Shown: one piece after another, positions 1 to 9,144 of the stretch
How positions within the stretch are numbered: position 1 is the stretch's first letter
Layout: the number at the start of each line of letters is the position of its first letter
Source: JAUWMI01 sp964454265
GTDB lineage: Bacteria; Sumerlaeota; Sumerlaeia; MWCT01; JAUWMI01
DNA: 37,769 nucleotides
Direction: 5' to 3'
Assembly: GCA_964454265.1 (NCBI GenBank)
Contig: CAYVXD010000025.1
Span: 1 to 37,769 of the forward strand
The notes under the pieces: model-generated
Told to the model about the DNA's origin: nothing
Databases searched by the model: none
Seen by the model: only the letters and a program-made list of their open reading frames with translations
Translations under genes and position numbers: made by a program

Positions 1-31
1 TAAGTGCTCGTCGTAGAGAGCGTCAGATAAA

Positions 32-66
32 TGAGGGGGTCGGAGGTAAAACTCCTCGACCCCTCA
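32..66. other. Imperfect inverted repeat upstream of the sigma fusion gene
   Basis: TGAGGGG (32-38) is the reverse complement of CCCCTCA (60-66), and the intervening bases continue the pairing imperfectly (TCG/CGA after a one-base bulge). No T-run follows on either side, so a simple intrinsic terminator is not supported. It could be a terminator remnant of a gene to the left or a 5' leader hairpin of the gene starting at 102. Confidence 0.45.
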
Positions 67-101
67 GTTAAGTAGAAGGTTCAGTTTTGGGGAGATTACT
101 T

Positions 102-3100
102 ATGAGCAGTGACGATCAGGAAATCTGGAAAGCGTTTCTCCGTCATCCGGCGGAAGAGACCTTCGCTCCCGTGTACGAGCGGACAAAAAACCTTGTCTAC
201 ACCATCTGCTTCCAGACTCTAAGGACGGAGGAAGACGCCAGTGACGCCTTCCAGAGAGTTTACGAGCGTTTGCTGGCTTGGGTTCGGGATCCGCGGGCCG
301 AGGACCGCGAGACCAACATGCTTTGGGCAGTTCGGCGCTTCGCCTGGCTGGAATCCGAACGATTGCGAAAGAAACGCAGCAGACAACTGCGAAAGGAGTT
401 TGCCGTGGATAAATTACCGCCTGTCAGCTCAGGGGATCTCAGCGCTGCCGAGATTGCCCAAAAACGCGAATTGCGGGAACGACTGGAGGCGCTCATCAGC
501 ATACTACACGACCGCTATCGCATCCCCATCATGCTGCATTACTTCCACGGAATGACCCATCAAGAAATCGCGGAGATGATGGGGAAGTCGATCCACACGG
601 TTTCCAGCCAGATCAGACGTGGGTTGAAGAAACTGGGGCCGATGACGAAACGCGCGGGCCTTGGTAAATCAGCAGTGGTGATAGGGGCTCTTGCCGGAGC
701 AGGCCAATTGCTTTCGCCGCCACAGGTTTTGTCGGCAGGGGCCGTGTTTGCCCGGGCGGACGCGTTCGCAGCGAGCGTTCTGGCAGGAATGGCCGCGGGG
801 CCTTCCCCAGCTGTGTCCACGATCGCATCGTTGGTGAAAGCGAAGTTGGTTATTGCCGGCCTTGTGGTTGTTGGCGCCGCGCTCTTGATTGTTCCATCAA
901 TAATGAAGTCTCCTACATTTCGATCAAAATCCCCAACAGGTATTCAGGAGACTGTCTTATCCGAAGATTCTCAAAAAACTACGGTGTCTCAGGACCATGC
1001 TGAACCTGACTCTGTCTCTGATTTATCTGAAGAGCAATTATCTGAAGATGAGGCTTACCGCGGGGACAAGCCAAGTGGCATGGAATCCGTTTCGATCGCG
1101 TCAGGAACCTTTCTTTGGTATGGCCGGGTGACCTCCGTGGCCACGGGTAAACCTATCAAGGGAGCCTGGGTCAACCATCTTTCCACCGATGAATTCCTGC
1201 GTCCCTCTTTCAGTGAGAACGGAGAAAGAACCGTTCTGACCAATAGTAATGGTGAATACCGTCTTTCCGCCGATCCAAAACCTCGCTCCAACCTGATGCA
1301 AGCGCAGCTGGTCAAAGTTGAAGCAGAGGGATACGAATCCAGGGTGGCAGTTTTTCAAGACCATTTGCTTAAGAAAGGCCGGGATTACCGAATTGACTTT
1401 GCCCTGGGGAAAGGGGGGCGAATTTCCGGCCATGTGGTCAACTCGAAAGAGAAGCCGGTAGCAGGGGCGCTGGTCGGCTTCACTTTGCTTGAGCAACCAC
1501 AAACCCAGGGAGAAAACGCGGCTGTTTCTCAAATGCCCGGGGCCTTCTCGCGCACGGACGAAGCCGGGGCCTTTGTTCTTACTGGACTTCCGGCTGGCAA
1601 ATCTATTCACGTTCCCGTTCGCGCCAAGGGTTATCTTCCATTCATATCGGATGAATTAAGGGCGGGGACAGATGATGTGCGCCTTGTTCTGGAGGAGAGC
1701 CAGGCGCGTTTGCGTGGAAGAGTCGCCGAATTTGATGATCGGCCTGTTCCCGATGTCTTCGTTATAATGATACCTGAAAAAATCATCGAGAGAACAGATT
1801 GGCTGGAGACCTTTGCCCTTTCGCACATGGCTTTGACAGATCAGAAGGGCTCTTTCGTGTTTGGGGATGTTGTGGCAGAGACCCACAAAATTATGGCGGT
1901 ATCGGGCATCTTCGGCGAGGATGAAAATGTGCGCCAGGTCGAAGACACAGTATCGTTTTCGCATGGCGATGACCGGGAAATTGTCTTGCGGTTCGGCGCA
2001 GCAGCCACACTGACGGGCAGGTTTATGGATAACGAATCTGGGGAAGGTGTCCTCGGAGTCCGCGTCAGTGCTCAGCGTTATGAAAAGTGGGATTCCGATG
2101 GGAAGATAACGCCGGTCGAAGTTCAGAATCGGGAAGAGATAGTGACTGGTCCGGACGGTCGCTTTATGGTAAAGGTCAGGCCTCAAATCGGTAATAGACC
2201 CTCATTTTATTATAAGCTGCCGGCCGGCTGGATCCTCGTGAAGACTGAAACCAATAGCATCGAAGGTCACTATACTTACTACGATCTCGCACCTGGCCAA
2301 ACTGCGGAAGTTGAAATCCGCTTACAGAAAGGGGTCCTCCTGCGTGTTCGGGTACTTCATGGAGATGGCCAGACCCCGGCGGCGGAAGTTTCGGTAATCA
2401 TCACTCGCCTGTCAGATCATCTGACCCGCCACCGGATCACGGATGCGGAAGGGCGCTTTTCCATCGCCGTTGTGCCGGGAGCCGCCATACGTCTCGATGC
2501 TCAAGCGGAGCACAGCTCTGTCAGCCGGGAAATTGAGGCGTCTGAAAGTGTGCTTGCCGAGGAAGTTGTTCTTATTCTCGAGGAAATGGCCACCGTAGCG
2601 GGAAAAGTGACCGACAGCCAGGGCGAGCCCGTTTCCGGCATACCTATTACCGTCAGCCAAGCACTTAGCAATAGAAGAGGATATGCCACAACCCAACAAA
2701 TCGCCACCAAAGAAGATGGTTCATACCGGATCGAAAGAGTTCCGCCTGGTAAAGTTCAGATTCAACCAAAACCGCCGCAGGAGTCGGAATACGTCGCGCC
2801 AGAGCCTTTCAACGCGGCGCTTTCACCGGGAGAGGTCCTGGAGGGAGTCGATTTTGAACTTGTTATGGGAGACATCATTGAAGGTGTTGTCTCGAATGAT
2901 GAGGGAGAACTTTTGCAAGGCGTCACCGTTGCGTGGATGACTCAAATAAGCGGTCGATACGACCACCGGTCAACACAGACAGACAGCAAGGGGCACTATC
3001 AGCTTGGTGGAATTCCCATTGGCAAGAGTGTCTCACGCCTGTACACCAACCACCCCGACTATGAGTCGGAGTCCCGCGAGAATATCAGCCCCTACGATGG

Positions 3101-4892
3101 ACCACAAAACTTTGTCCTCCATCCAAAGGGGAAAATAACTCTTGTCGCCATTGACGAGCAGTCGGGCGTGCCCATCCCCTCCTATAGCTATCGGCTGCTT
3201 AAAAAAACGTGGAGCGGTTATGATAAAGTACAAAACCATCAAGACAAGAGAGTGACGAACCCTGAAGGACGGACTTCCTTGAGCGGCATTTCAGCCGGAG
3301 AATTGCGCGTGGATGTTGTGGAAATGGACGGGAGCGGCCAGCCGACAGGTCGCCGCGGATCTACCTTTTTCGTTCTTGAACCAAGTAAAAAATCCCAGGA
3401 AGTCGTTGTCCGTGTCGGCGAGGGACGGAAAATTGCGGGGACGGTGGTCTTGGGAGAGGGAGGTCCACCGGTCAAAGGTGCTTCAGTCGGTTTCGAAAAC
3501 CTTCGCGATATGTGGGGAGTGAGACCTCTGGAGAAGCATCCCCTCTACGATCCGGAGGGAACCACAACGGACGCAGTCGGGCGATTTGAACTGGCGAATG
3601 TATCTCCTGGTGTCTACACGCTTGTGGTTGAAAAAGAGAACCTCAAGTCTGAAAAGCCGGTTCAGGTGGAGGTCCCTGAAGACCGTGATCCCGAACCTGT
3701 CACGATTGTTCTCAGTGACGGGGCGGCTGTTTTCGGTGTTGTAATTGATTTCGATGGTAATCCCATCCCAAATTTGACGATGTTTCACCAGATCTACAGA
3801 GAATGGATGGATCGTGAATCTGCAAGACGAGTCGAAACCGATGAAGAGGGACGCTACAGGTTTGATGGTTTGCAGCCGGGCCGTCATTGGATTGCCCATG
3901 ATACCATGGGAGGCAAATTCCCATACCATCATACCTATGTGTACGTGGAGGTAGGTGAAGAAAAGGAATTGAATTTCGACTTCTCCGGCGCGGTAAAGTT
4001 GAAAGGCCGGGTATTCATTAATGGAAAAGCGTGGGATGGCGCAATGATCCTGAGTCTGCTCCCGGCAACTGGTGGCGTACCTGTTCGTCTTACCCATGAG
4101 GGACAGGGCACCTACTCCGCAACCGTTGAACAAGGTGAGTATTATTTGAGCGTCGCAAATCAGTGGCCGGGGGCGTTCCAGTCGTTCTTTCTTGAAGATA
4201 TGTGGGGCGGAGTTGCTGAGGCCCTCGTGGTTGCTTCTGAATCAGGTACCCAGGAACACGACTTCTTGATTCAGCTGGCAGATACAGAGTTGGTGATCGA
4301 TGTTCCCGAGGGAGAAGAGTTCCGCAAAGGGCAAGTTGAACTGGCGCAGCGTGTGGGCGGTGTGGTTCGGCATCGCGTTTATGTTCTAGGCCAGCACGGA
4401 CGAACCCAGAAGATTGCCAATGTGCCTATCGGCACATACAAGGCTGCCTTCCGCTCTGACGACGGCAAGTGGAATGGGGAATCGGATTGGACCGCTGTTG
4501 GCCTGGGACAAGAAAACGTGCTGGTCATTTTCCTTGAGAATAAGGAGGCCGTGCGCGTGGGCGGCTGGACTCCGGAGATGATGTCTGAAGACTTTGTGGT
4601 GCTCCCCTATAACATTAGCGAAGTTCTCAAACAGTCCGGTGATTATGAAGTGATACTCGATTACGAGAAAGGCTATCATGGCGTTGCCATTGAATGGGTT
4701 GCCCTGATTGAGAACGGCTCGGAGATCGCTCGCGACACCCATATAGGCTGGAGTGGGACCAGCGAACTTGGTCATGTGTATCGTCTGCGCATTAATAGCG
4801 TTCATCCCGGAGCGATGTATACGTTAAGCGTCAGTATGCGCTGCGACGGAGGGACAGACTCAACGGGCTCCGTTTATCTCATCGAACGATAA
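102..4892 (+). CDS. Membrane-tethered ECF sigma factor fused to about 11 carboxypeptidase-regulatory-like domains
   Basis: The protein has 1596 residues from the ATG at 102, chosen because GGGGAG (89-94) lies seven bases upstream; an in-frame TTG at 87 would overlap that site. Residues about 10-70 resemble sigma-70 region 2 and residues about 125-180 resemble region 4, with a helix-turn-helix around MTHQEIAEMMGKSIHTVSSQ. After an Ala/Gly-rich linker comes one hydrophobic span (about 247-268, VIAGLVVVGAALLIV), then an acidic, Ser-rich stretch, then about 1250 residues of repeated units. These follow the pattern 'G-x-V-x-(D/S)-x-x-G-x-P-(V/I)-x-G-(A/V)-x-V ... T-(D/N)-x-x-G-x-(Y/F)', typical of CarboxypepD_reg/Cna-B-like beta-sandwich domains; I count about 11. 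The inferred topology is sigma domain in the cytoplasm and repeats outside the membrane. ECF sigma factors normally recognise dedicated promoters and are held by separate anti-sigma factors; here the anchor is in cis. Release by proteolysis is inference. No anti-sigma gene is adjacent. Confidence 0.88.
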   Translation: MSSDDQEIWKAFLRHPAEETFAPVYERTKNLVYTICFQTLRTEEDASDAFQRVYERLLAWVRDPRAEDRETNMLWAVRRFAWLESERLRKKRSRQLRKEFAVDKLPPVSSGDLSAAEIAQKRELRERLEALISILHDRYRIPIMLHYFHGMTHQEIAEMMGKSIHTVSSQIRRGLKKLGPMTKRAGLGKSAVVIGALAGAGQLLSPPQVLSAGAVFARADAFAASVLAGMAAGPSPAVSTIASLVKAKLVIAGLVVVGAALLIVPSIMKSPTFRSKSPTGIQETVLSEDSQKTTVSQDHAEPDSVSDLSEEQLSEDEAYRGDKPSGMESVSIASGTFLWYGRVTSVATGKPIKGAWVNHLSTDEFLRPSFSENGERTVLTNSNGEYRLSADPKPRSNLMQAQLVKVEAEGYESRVAVFQDHLLKKGRDYRIDFALGKGGRISGHVVNSKEKPVAGALVGFTLLEQPQTQGENAAVSQMPGAFSRTDEAGAFVLTGLPAGKSIHVPVRAKGYLPFISDELRAGTDDVRLVLEESQARLRGRVAEFDDRPVPDVFVIMIPEKIIERTDWLETFALSHMALTDQKGSFVFGDVVAETHKIMAVSGIFGEDENVRQVEDTVSFSHGDDREIVLRFGAAATLTGRFMDNESGEGVLGVRVSAQRYEKWDSDGKITPVEVQNREEIVTGPDGRFMVKVRPQIGNRPSFYYKLPAGWILVKTETNSIEGHYTYYDLAPGQTAEVEIRLQKGVLLRVRVLHGDGQTPAAEVSVIITRLSDHLTRHRITDAEGRFSIAVVPGAAIRLDAQAEHSSVSREIEASESVLAEEVVLILEEMATVAGKVTDSQGEPVSGIPITVSQALSNRRGYATTQQIATKEDGSYRIERVPPGKVQIQPKPPQESEYVAPEPFNAALSPGEVLEGVDFELVMGDIIEGVVSNDEGELLQGVTVAWMTQISGRYDHRSTQTDSKGHYQLGGIPIGKSVSRLYTNHPDYESESRENISPYDGPQNFVLHPKGKITLVAIDEQSGVPIPSYSYRLLKKTWSGYDKVQNHQDKRVTNPEGRTSLSGISAGELRVDVVEMDGSGQPTGRRGSTFFVLEPSKKSQEVVVRVGEGRKIAGTVVLGEGGPPVKGASVGFENLRDMWGVRPLEKHPLYDPEGTTTDAVGRFELANVSPGVYTLVVEKENLKSEKPVQVEVPEDRDPEPVTIVLSDGAAVFGVVIDFDGNPIPNLTMFHQIYREWMDRESARRVETDEEGRYRFDGLQPGRHWIAHDTMGGKFPYHHTYVYVEVGEEKELNFDFSGAVKLKGRVFINGKAWDGAMILSLLPATGGVPVRLTHEGQGTYSATVEQGEYYLSVANQWPGAFQSFFLEDMWGGVAEALVVASESGTQEHDFLIQLADTELVIDVPEGEEFRKGQVELAQRVGGVVRHRVYVLGQHGRTQKIANVPIGTYKAAFRSDDGKWNGESDWTAVGLGQENVLVIFLENKEAVRVGGWTPEMMSEDFVVLPYNISEVLKQSGDYEVILDYEKGYHGVAIEWVALIENGSEIARDTHIGWSGTSELGHVYRLRINSVHPGAMYTLSVSMRCDGGTDSTGSVYLIER

Positions 4893-5007
4893 GGATCGGG
4901 AAGGCAAAGGCAGCACCCGCCAAATCGCGGATTATTTTGGATGGCCCATTGGGTATTTTTCTAAATTCATACAGTAAGGGAAAACATGATATGTATTTTT
5001 TGCCAAT

Positions 5008-6189
5008 CTAATATTGCTCATTCTTAATGTTTTTTCTCACCAAATTGTCTGTTATACGATAAAACGTACTCTTATGAACTTCCCAATTAAATGTTGATAA
5101 GAATTCATCTGCATTTTTTACAAGCACGTCTCTCTTTGCAGCGTTTCTATATAGTTCTAAGATGCATTTTGCCAGATCTTCCTCATTGCCTGGCTCAAAA
5201 AACAGTATCTGAGAATCTTTAAAATAATATTCTTCAATCCTGTTTCTTGCTGCAATTACTGGTACTCCTACAGCTATAAACTCCAATATTTTTGTGCTAA
5301 AAGCTTCCCCGGAAAAATCTCCCCCCCTCTTTGGGACAATACCTATATGGGCTTGGCGGATAATATCAGGAATAAGATCTACAGGAACCGAATCGTTGAA
5401 AATAATTCTATCCTCTAAGTGCATTTCTTTCGTCAAGTTAGCCAACCGCTGCCAATCTGGGCCCTTCCCATAAATCACTAACTCTAACAAAGGAATCTCA
5501 TCTTTAAGTGAGTTAACCGCTTTAATCGCAATATCTAATCCCTGGTGCTTAGCCAACAGTCCATGATAGATCAGAGTAAAGTTACTAGATTTTAAATGAT
5601 TTTTTCTCTTAAACATTTTTGGGTCAGGAAAATTGAGCAGTGTCGTGCACTTATCTTCCCGGATGGAGCGTTTTATCAGCTTATCCCGCCATAGATCATT
5701 TGCTATTATCACATGATTTGAGAATTTAATACTCATCTTTTCTATAAGCCTTAGTGCCTTTACAATGAGACTATTCTGATTAACAGAGAATTTTTGTGCA
5801 TAGAATTCTGGGACAATATCATGAATATCGAGAATAATCTTAGCTCCCAATAATTTCGGTACTAACGCTGCAAATACTTCGAAATCTGGGACCGAGTGGA
5901 CATGAATAACATCATATCTCTTCCTGAAATGAAGCTTCGTAACCCAATAACAAGATAGAATAAAGAATTTCAAAACCGCGACGAGATAATCTAGAGCCCC
6001 TTTTTCCTCCAGCTTTCTTTCGGTAATTCTATATACGTTGGCCCCATGTACAGTATTATGCTTTCTATCGCCTTTCCACCTTAGGCAAACTACGTCTACC
6101 GAATCACCTCTATCAACTAAAGCCTCTGCTTCCCTTCTAATACGAGCATCATAATCATAGAAAGCCCAGGCAAGGACACATATGTTCAT
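5008..6189 (-). CDS. GT4-family glycosyltransferase
   Basis: This 393-residue protein has the two-Rossmann-fold (GT-B) layout of family 4 glycosyltransferases, which transfer a sugar from a nucleotide-sugar donor to a glycan or lipid-linked acceptor. The N-terminal half begins MNICVLAWAFYDYDARIRRE and holds the segment YDVIHVHSVPDFEVF. The C-terminal half has the donor-site region 'LIYHGLLAKHQGLDIAIKAV', IVPKRGGDFSGEAFSTKILE and FIAVGVPVIA, with the acidic residues expected near the nucleotide sugar. A GGAG precedes the ATG at 6189. It is the last gene of a minus-strand, AT-rich cluster and converges on the sigma fusion gene. Donor and acceptor cannot be told from sequence. Its place beside a carbamoyltransferase and FemAB-like enzymes suggests cell-surface polysaccharide synthesis. 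Confidence 0.9.
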   Translation of the reverse strand: MNICVLAWAFYDYDARIRREAEALVDRGDSVDVVCLRWKGDRKHNTVHGANVYRITERKLEEKGALDYLVAVLKFFILSCYWVTKLHFRKRYDVIHVHSVPDFEVFAALVPKLLGAKIILDIHDIVPEFYAQKFSVNQNSLIVKALRLIEKMSIKFSNHVIIANDLWRDKLIKRSIREDKCTTLLNFPDPKMFKRKNHLKSSNFTLIYHGLLAKHQGLDIAIKAVNSLKDEIPLLELVIYGKGPDWQRLANLTKEMHLEDRIIFNDSVPVDLIPDIIRQAHIGIVPKRGGDFSGEAFSTKILEFIAVGVPVIAARNRIEEYYFKDSQILFFEPGNEEDLAKCILELYRNAAKRDVLVKNADEFLSTFNWEVHKSTFYRITDNLVRKNIKNEQY

Positions 6190-6332
6190 TTTGGACTAAT
6201 CTCCAATTAAAATTACATCTTAAGAAGATCTATTTCACCTATTAGTTCTTTTTGCCTCTTTGTTTATAAAACCGGAAATGCAACGTTTCTCATATAAGAG
6301 TCGCTTGTATTATTAGATAGGTATGTCATAAA

Positions 6333-7385
6333 TCATATGAAGTGCTTGTATAAGTAACCTCCCACAATCCTCATAATCGGCGATGGCATGTGGCGATTAA
6401 CTTGTTTGATAAGGGAATATTTCTTCTCATTCGTTTTTGCTAAAGCAACACCACCAATATCAGGGTAATAGTAGTAATATAAATGCTTCGCATGACCTCC
6501 CCACTTTTCTTTAAAGACATTAAGTCCTTCATTTTGCACTGATGATCTTCCAAAATCAAAAAATTTGAATTTCTCCCCATGAGCTATCTTGATGCCTTCC
6601 CATAACAAAATGTGAGTTGGATATAGTTTATGGAACTTCTCATCCCAGGCACCATACTCATAATAGAAGGTATCTTTAAACTTCAAGAAAAACGCCCCTG
6701 CGATAGTACGATCCTGATAGCTTGCCAACAGCAATGAGCACAACGCCTTGGGATAGAGTATCTCCCACATATTTTTGAAAAAACTCAACGGCTGAGGCAA
6801 TAATCCATGTTTTTCCCTCGTAAGCACATGCAATTTGAAAAATAGTTTTATATCTTCATTATTTGCAGCTTCCCTTACTATAACATTATTACCTTTCGCC
6901 TTTTTCAGGCATCGCTTGACATTAGTATGAAAAGATTTCTCAATAACGCCCAAATCCATATCTAAAGCCAAGATATGGATTTGATAATCCATATGGCATT
7001 TGAAATTTCTTTCATTTAGAAACTTGAATTCATTAAGAGTCTTTATCTCAATATATGAAGTATTAAACTCCATAGACTTCTGAAGAATTACGTTCAAGAG
7101 TTCATCAAGAGCACTTGTGTTATCAACCAATGGATCGCAGAAAGAAGCCATAGGAAGTGACACAAGCCTTTTCCCAGTCAATCTACTTTTTACAAAAAAG
7201 AATGGCAACCCGGCCCTAATGGAATCATTTTCGTCCCTTAGGACGAAATAAAATGGCTCAGCCCCAAAAGTCTTAGAGATAACTTCTCTCCAGGTCGAAA
7301 GGTGATAGATTGACCCGGGGTCACTCTTGACTACAAAACGGTCCCATGCTGAATCTTTTGAGGGATCAATGTTTTCAAGTCTCAT
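6333..7385 (-). CDS. FemAB/GNAT-like acyl- or aminoacyltransferase, copy 1
   Basis: The protein has 350 residues and fits the FemAB-related/CelD-like GNAT family often found in exopolysaccharide and PEP-CTERM-associated loci. Visible signatures are an N-terminal DPSKDSAWDRFV...YHLSTWREVI segment, the central KRCLKKAKGNNVIVREA stretch, TIAGAFFLKFKDTFYYEYGA (the strand pair typical of the GNAT core) and FFDFGRSSVQNEGLNVFKEKWGG near the C terminus. The family transfers acyl or aminoacyl groups to amino sugars or peptides; the substrate here is unknown. It is clearly paralogous to the gene at 9145-10218: both start with DPSKD-x-x-WD and end with MP-x-PI-x-RI-x-G-x-x-LYKH. It lies 34 bases downstream of the carbamoyltransferase on the same strand, so probably in one operon. 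Confidence 0.85.
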   Translation of the reverse strand: MRLENIDPSKDSAWDRFVVKSDPGSIYHLSTWREVISKTFGAEPFYFVLRDENDSIRAGLPFFFVKSRLTGKRLVSLPMASFCDPLVDNTSALDELLNVILQKSMEFNTSYIEIKTLNEFKFLNERNFKCHMDYQIHILALDMDLGVIEKSFHTNVKRCLKKAKGNNVIVREAANNEDIKLFFKLHVLTREKHGLLPQPLSFFKNMWEILYPKALCSLLLASYQDRTIAGAFFLKFKDTFYYEYGAWDEKFHKLYPTHILLWEGIKIAHGEKFKFFDFGRSSVQNEGLNVFKEKWGGHAKHLYYYYYPDIGGVALAKTNEKKYSLIKQVNRHMPSPIMRIVGGYLYKHFI

Positions 7386-7419
7386 ACTTCAAAACCTCGG
7401 AATTCATGCTTTCCAAGAA

Positions 7420-9138
7420 CTATTTGCTAACAAGAAAATCCTCTAAAGCTAAGTATTTTAGCCCGGATTTCAGGAAGACGCCAATGGCATCTTCCGGTGA
7501 ACAAACAATGGGATATCCATGAAGGTTAAATGAAGTGTTCAAGAGCGCGCCTACTCCGGTGATCTTCTCAAACTCCTTTATTAACCGATAATAATCAGGA
7601 GACCAGTCTTTTTCAACTATTTGCGGCCGCACGGTATTATCATAGGGATGACATGCTGCTTTCAAGTGATCAATTTTATCGGTTGAATCAAAACATATGA
7701 TCATATAAGGCGCTTTCATTTCTTTCGGATTTATTACATAGTCATTTTCTCTTTCCTTCAGAACCGATGGGGCGAAAGGCATCCAGAAGTCCCTGTTTTT
7801 TATCATTTCATTGATAATCTTAATAACACTGGTATTCCTGGCATCAGCTAGAATCGACCTGTTGCCGAGTGCCCTGGCACCAAATTCCATTCTTCCCTTG
7901 AATCTGGCAACAATCTCACCTCGGCTTAGAAGCAAAGCAATTTCTCTCTCTATATCATCTTTTCGCTCATAGAGCAGATGCTTTCTCTTCAGGAGGTCTT
8001 CAACTTCATCGTTCTTAAATTCTAAACCCCAATAAAGATCTCTCAATGGTGGTATCTTTACTTCCTGACCTTGTTTTGACATTTCTTCTACATAAACCTG
8101 GTAGGCAGCTCCGATAGCATTTGTTTCATCACCACAAGATGGAAGGACAAACAGGGATTCAACCTCTGGCAATTCTAAGATATGCTTGTTTGCCTTCACA
8201 TTCATAAACACCCCGCCACTCAGCGCAACCTTTCGAATTCCCGTCTTGCTTATGCAATTCTTAACCCATGCTATGATAAATTCTTCAATGAACCTTTGCA
8301 ATCCCCCGCATATTGCGTCAAATCTCTGAAGCTCAGTTAAGCGCTTAAAAAACCTATAACTGAATTGTGTATGAGGACATCCATTTGCGCGGTACCAGGT
8401 TATTCCTCCAGTAGACTCATCGAACTTAATCAACTTCTCTAATACGCCGTAAAATTTCTCAATGTTGACGTCACTGGCATAAGGTGCCATTCCCATGACT
8501 TTATATTCATGCTCCTCAGGCACCATTCCCAAAATGAATGTAAGCATTGAATAGATATACCCAACTGAGTGGCTGACTGGTATCCCCGCTATTCTCTTGA
8601 TGGAATTGTTTCTGCCTATATTAACAGTTGCGCATAACCAGTCACCACCGGCATCATTCGTAAGCACCAGAATTTCTTCCTTACCTTTCCATGGCGATCC
8701 ATAATAGGCCGCAGCTGCATGTGCCAAATGATGGTCAACGAAGATAATTTTGTCATAGTCGAACCCTTGCTTCACAATTTCTTGAACACGCGCTCTCCGT
8801 CTATGTTCTAAATAAGGTTCCTTCAGGAAAGTCTTCTTTACAATTCCTTTAACGAATCTTTTCAGATACATATTTATTGAATCCGAATACCTGTATTCTT
8901 CCAGAAGCTGGTCTCTATTGATTATCATCGGCATATGCCTGGAGTGCATCGCTATCAGGTCAATGTCGCTATACGATAGGCCGCTTGACTTAAGAACCGC
9001 ATTGATGGCTCGAGATGGGAAACCCATAATGTTTTTGATTCTTGCGAGCCGTTCTTCCTGTATTGCACTTATAATATGGCCATCTTCCAAGAGACAAACC
9101 GAAGCATTATGGCCATCATGAATTCCGAGTATTCTCAT
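7420..9138 (-). CDS. NodU/CmcH-family carbamoyltransferase
   Basis: This 572-residue enzyme matches the NodU/CmcH/TobZ family, which uses carbamoyl phosphate and ATP to form a carbamoyl-adenylate and then O-carbamoylates a sugar or related hydroxyl. The N terminus (MRILGIHDGHNASVCLLEDG) and DHHLAHAAAAYYGS (HHLAH about 136-140, metal-binding) are the Kae1-like half, with LTNDAGGDW and LSGGVFMNVKANKHI following. The C-terminal YrdC-like half carries GRMEFGARALGNRSILADAR and LLNTSFNLHGYPIVCSPEDA. The length is normal. I chose the ATG at 9138 over a GTG at 9144 because GGGG lies nine bases upstream of the ATG. Only six bases separate it from the stop of the upstream FemAB-like gene, so translational coupling is likely. 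The probable role is decorating a surface glycan; a secondary-metabolite role is possible but no other biosynthetic genes are nearby. Confidence 0.93.
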   Translation of the reverse strand: MRILGIHDGHNASVCLLEDGHIISAIQEERLARIKNIMGFPSRAINAVLKSSGLSYSDIDLIAMHSRHMPMIINRDQLLEEYRYSDSINMYLKRFVKGIVKKTFLKEPYLEHRRRARVQEIVKQGFDYDKIIFVDHHLAHAAAAYYGSPWKGKEEILVLTNDAGGDWLCATVNIGRNNSIKRIAGIPVSHSVGYIYSMLTFILGMVPEEHEYKVMGMAPYASDVNIEKFYGVLEKLIKFDESTGGITWYRANGCPHTQFSYRFFKRLTELQRFDAICGGLQRFIEEFIIAWVKNCISKTGIRKVALSGGVFMNVKANKHILELPEVESLFVLPSCGDETNAIGAAYQVYVEEMSKQGQEVKIPPLRDLYWGLEFKNDEVEDLLKRKHLLYERKDDIEREIALLLSRGEIVARFKGRMEFGARALGNRSILADARNTSVIKIINEMIKNRDFWMPFAPSVLKERENDYVINPKEMKAPYMIICFDSTDKIDHLKAACHPYDNTVRPQIVEKDWSPDYYRLIKEFEKITGVGALLNTSFNLHGYPIVCSPEDAIGVFLKSGLKYLALEDFLVSK

Positions 9139-9144
9139 TATCAC

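Noticed and set aside
3483..4133. 216-codon minus-strand frame inside the sigma fusion gene
   Set aside because: It lies wholly antisense to a clear coding region with conserved repeats and has no family motif of its own.
4893..5007. Terminator between the sigma fusion and GT4 genes
   Set aside because: The only candidate stem before the T run near 4955 (CCC/GGG) is three base pairs, too short to support.
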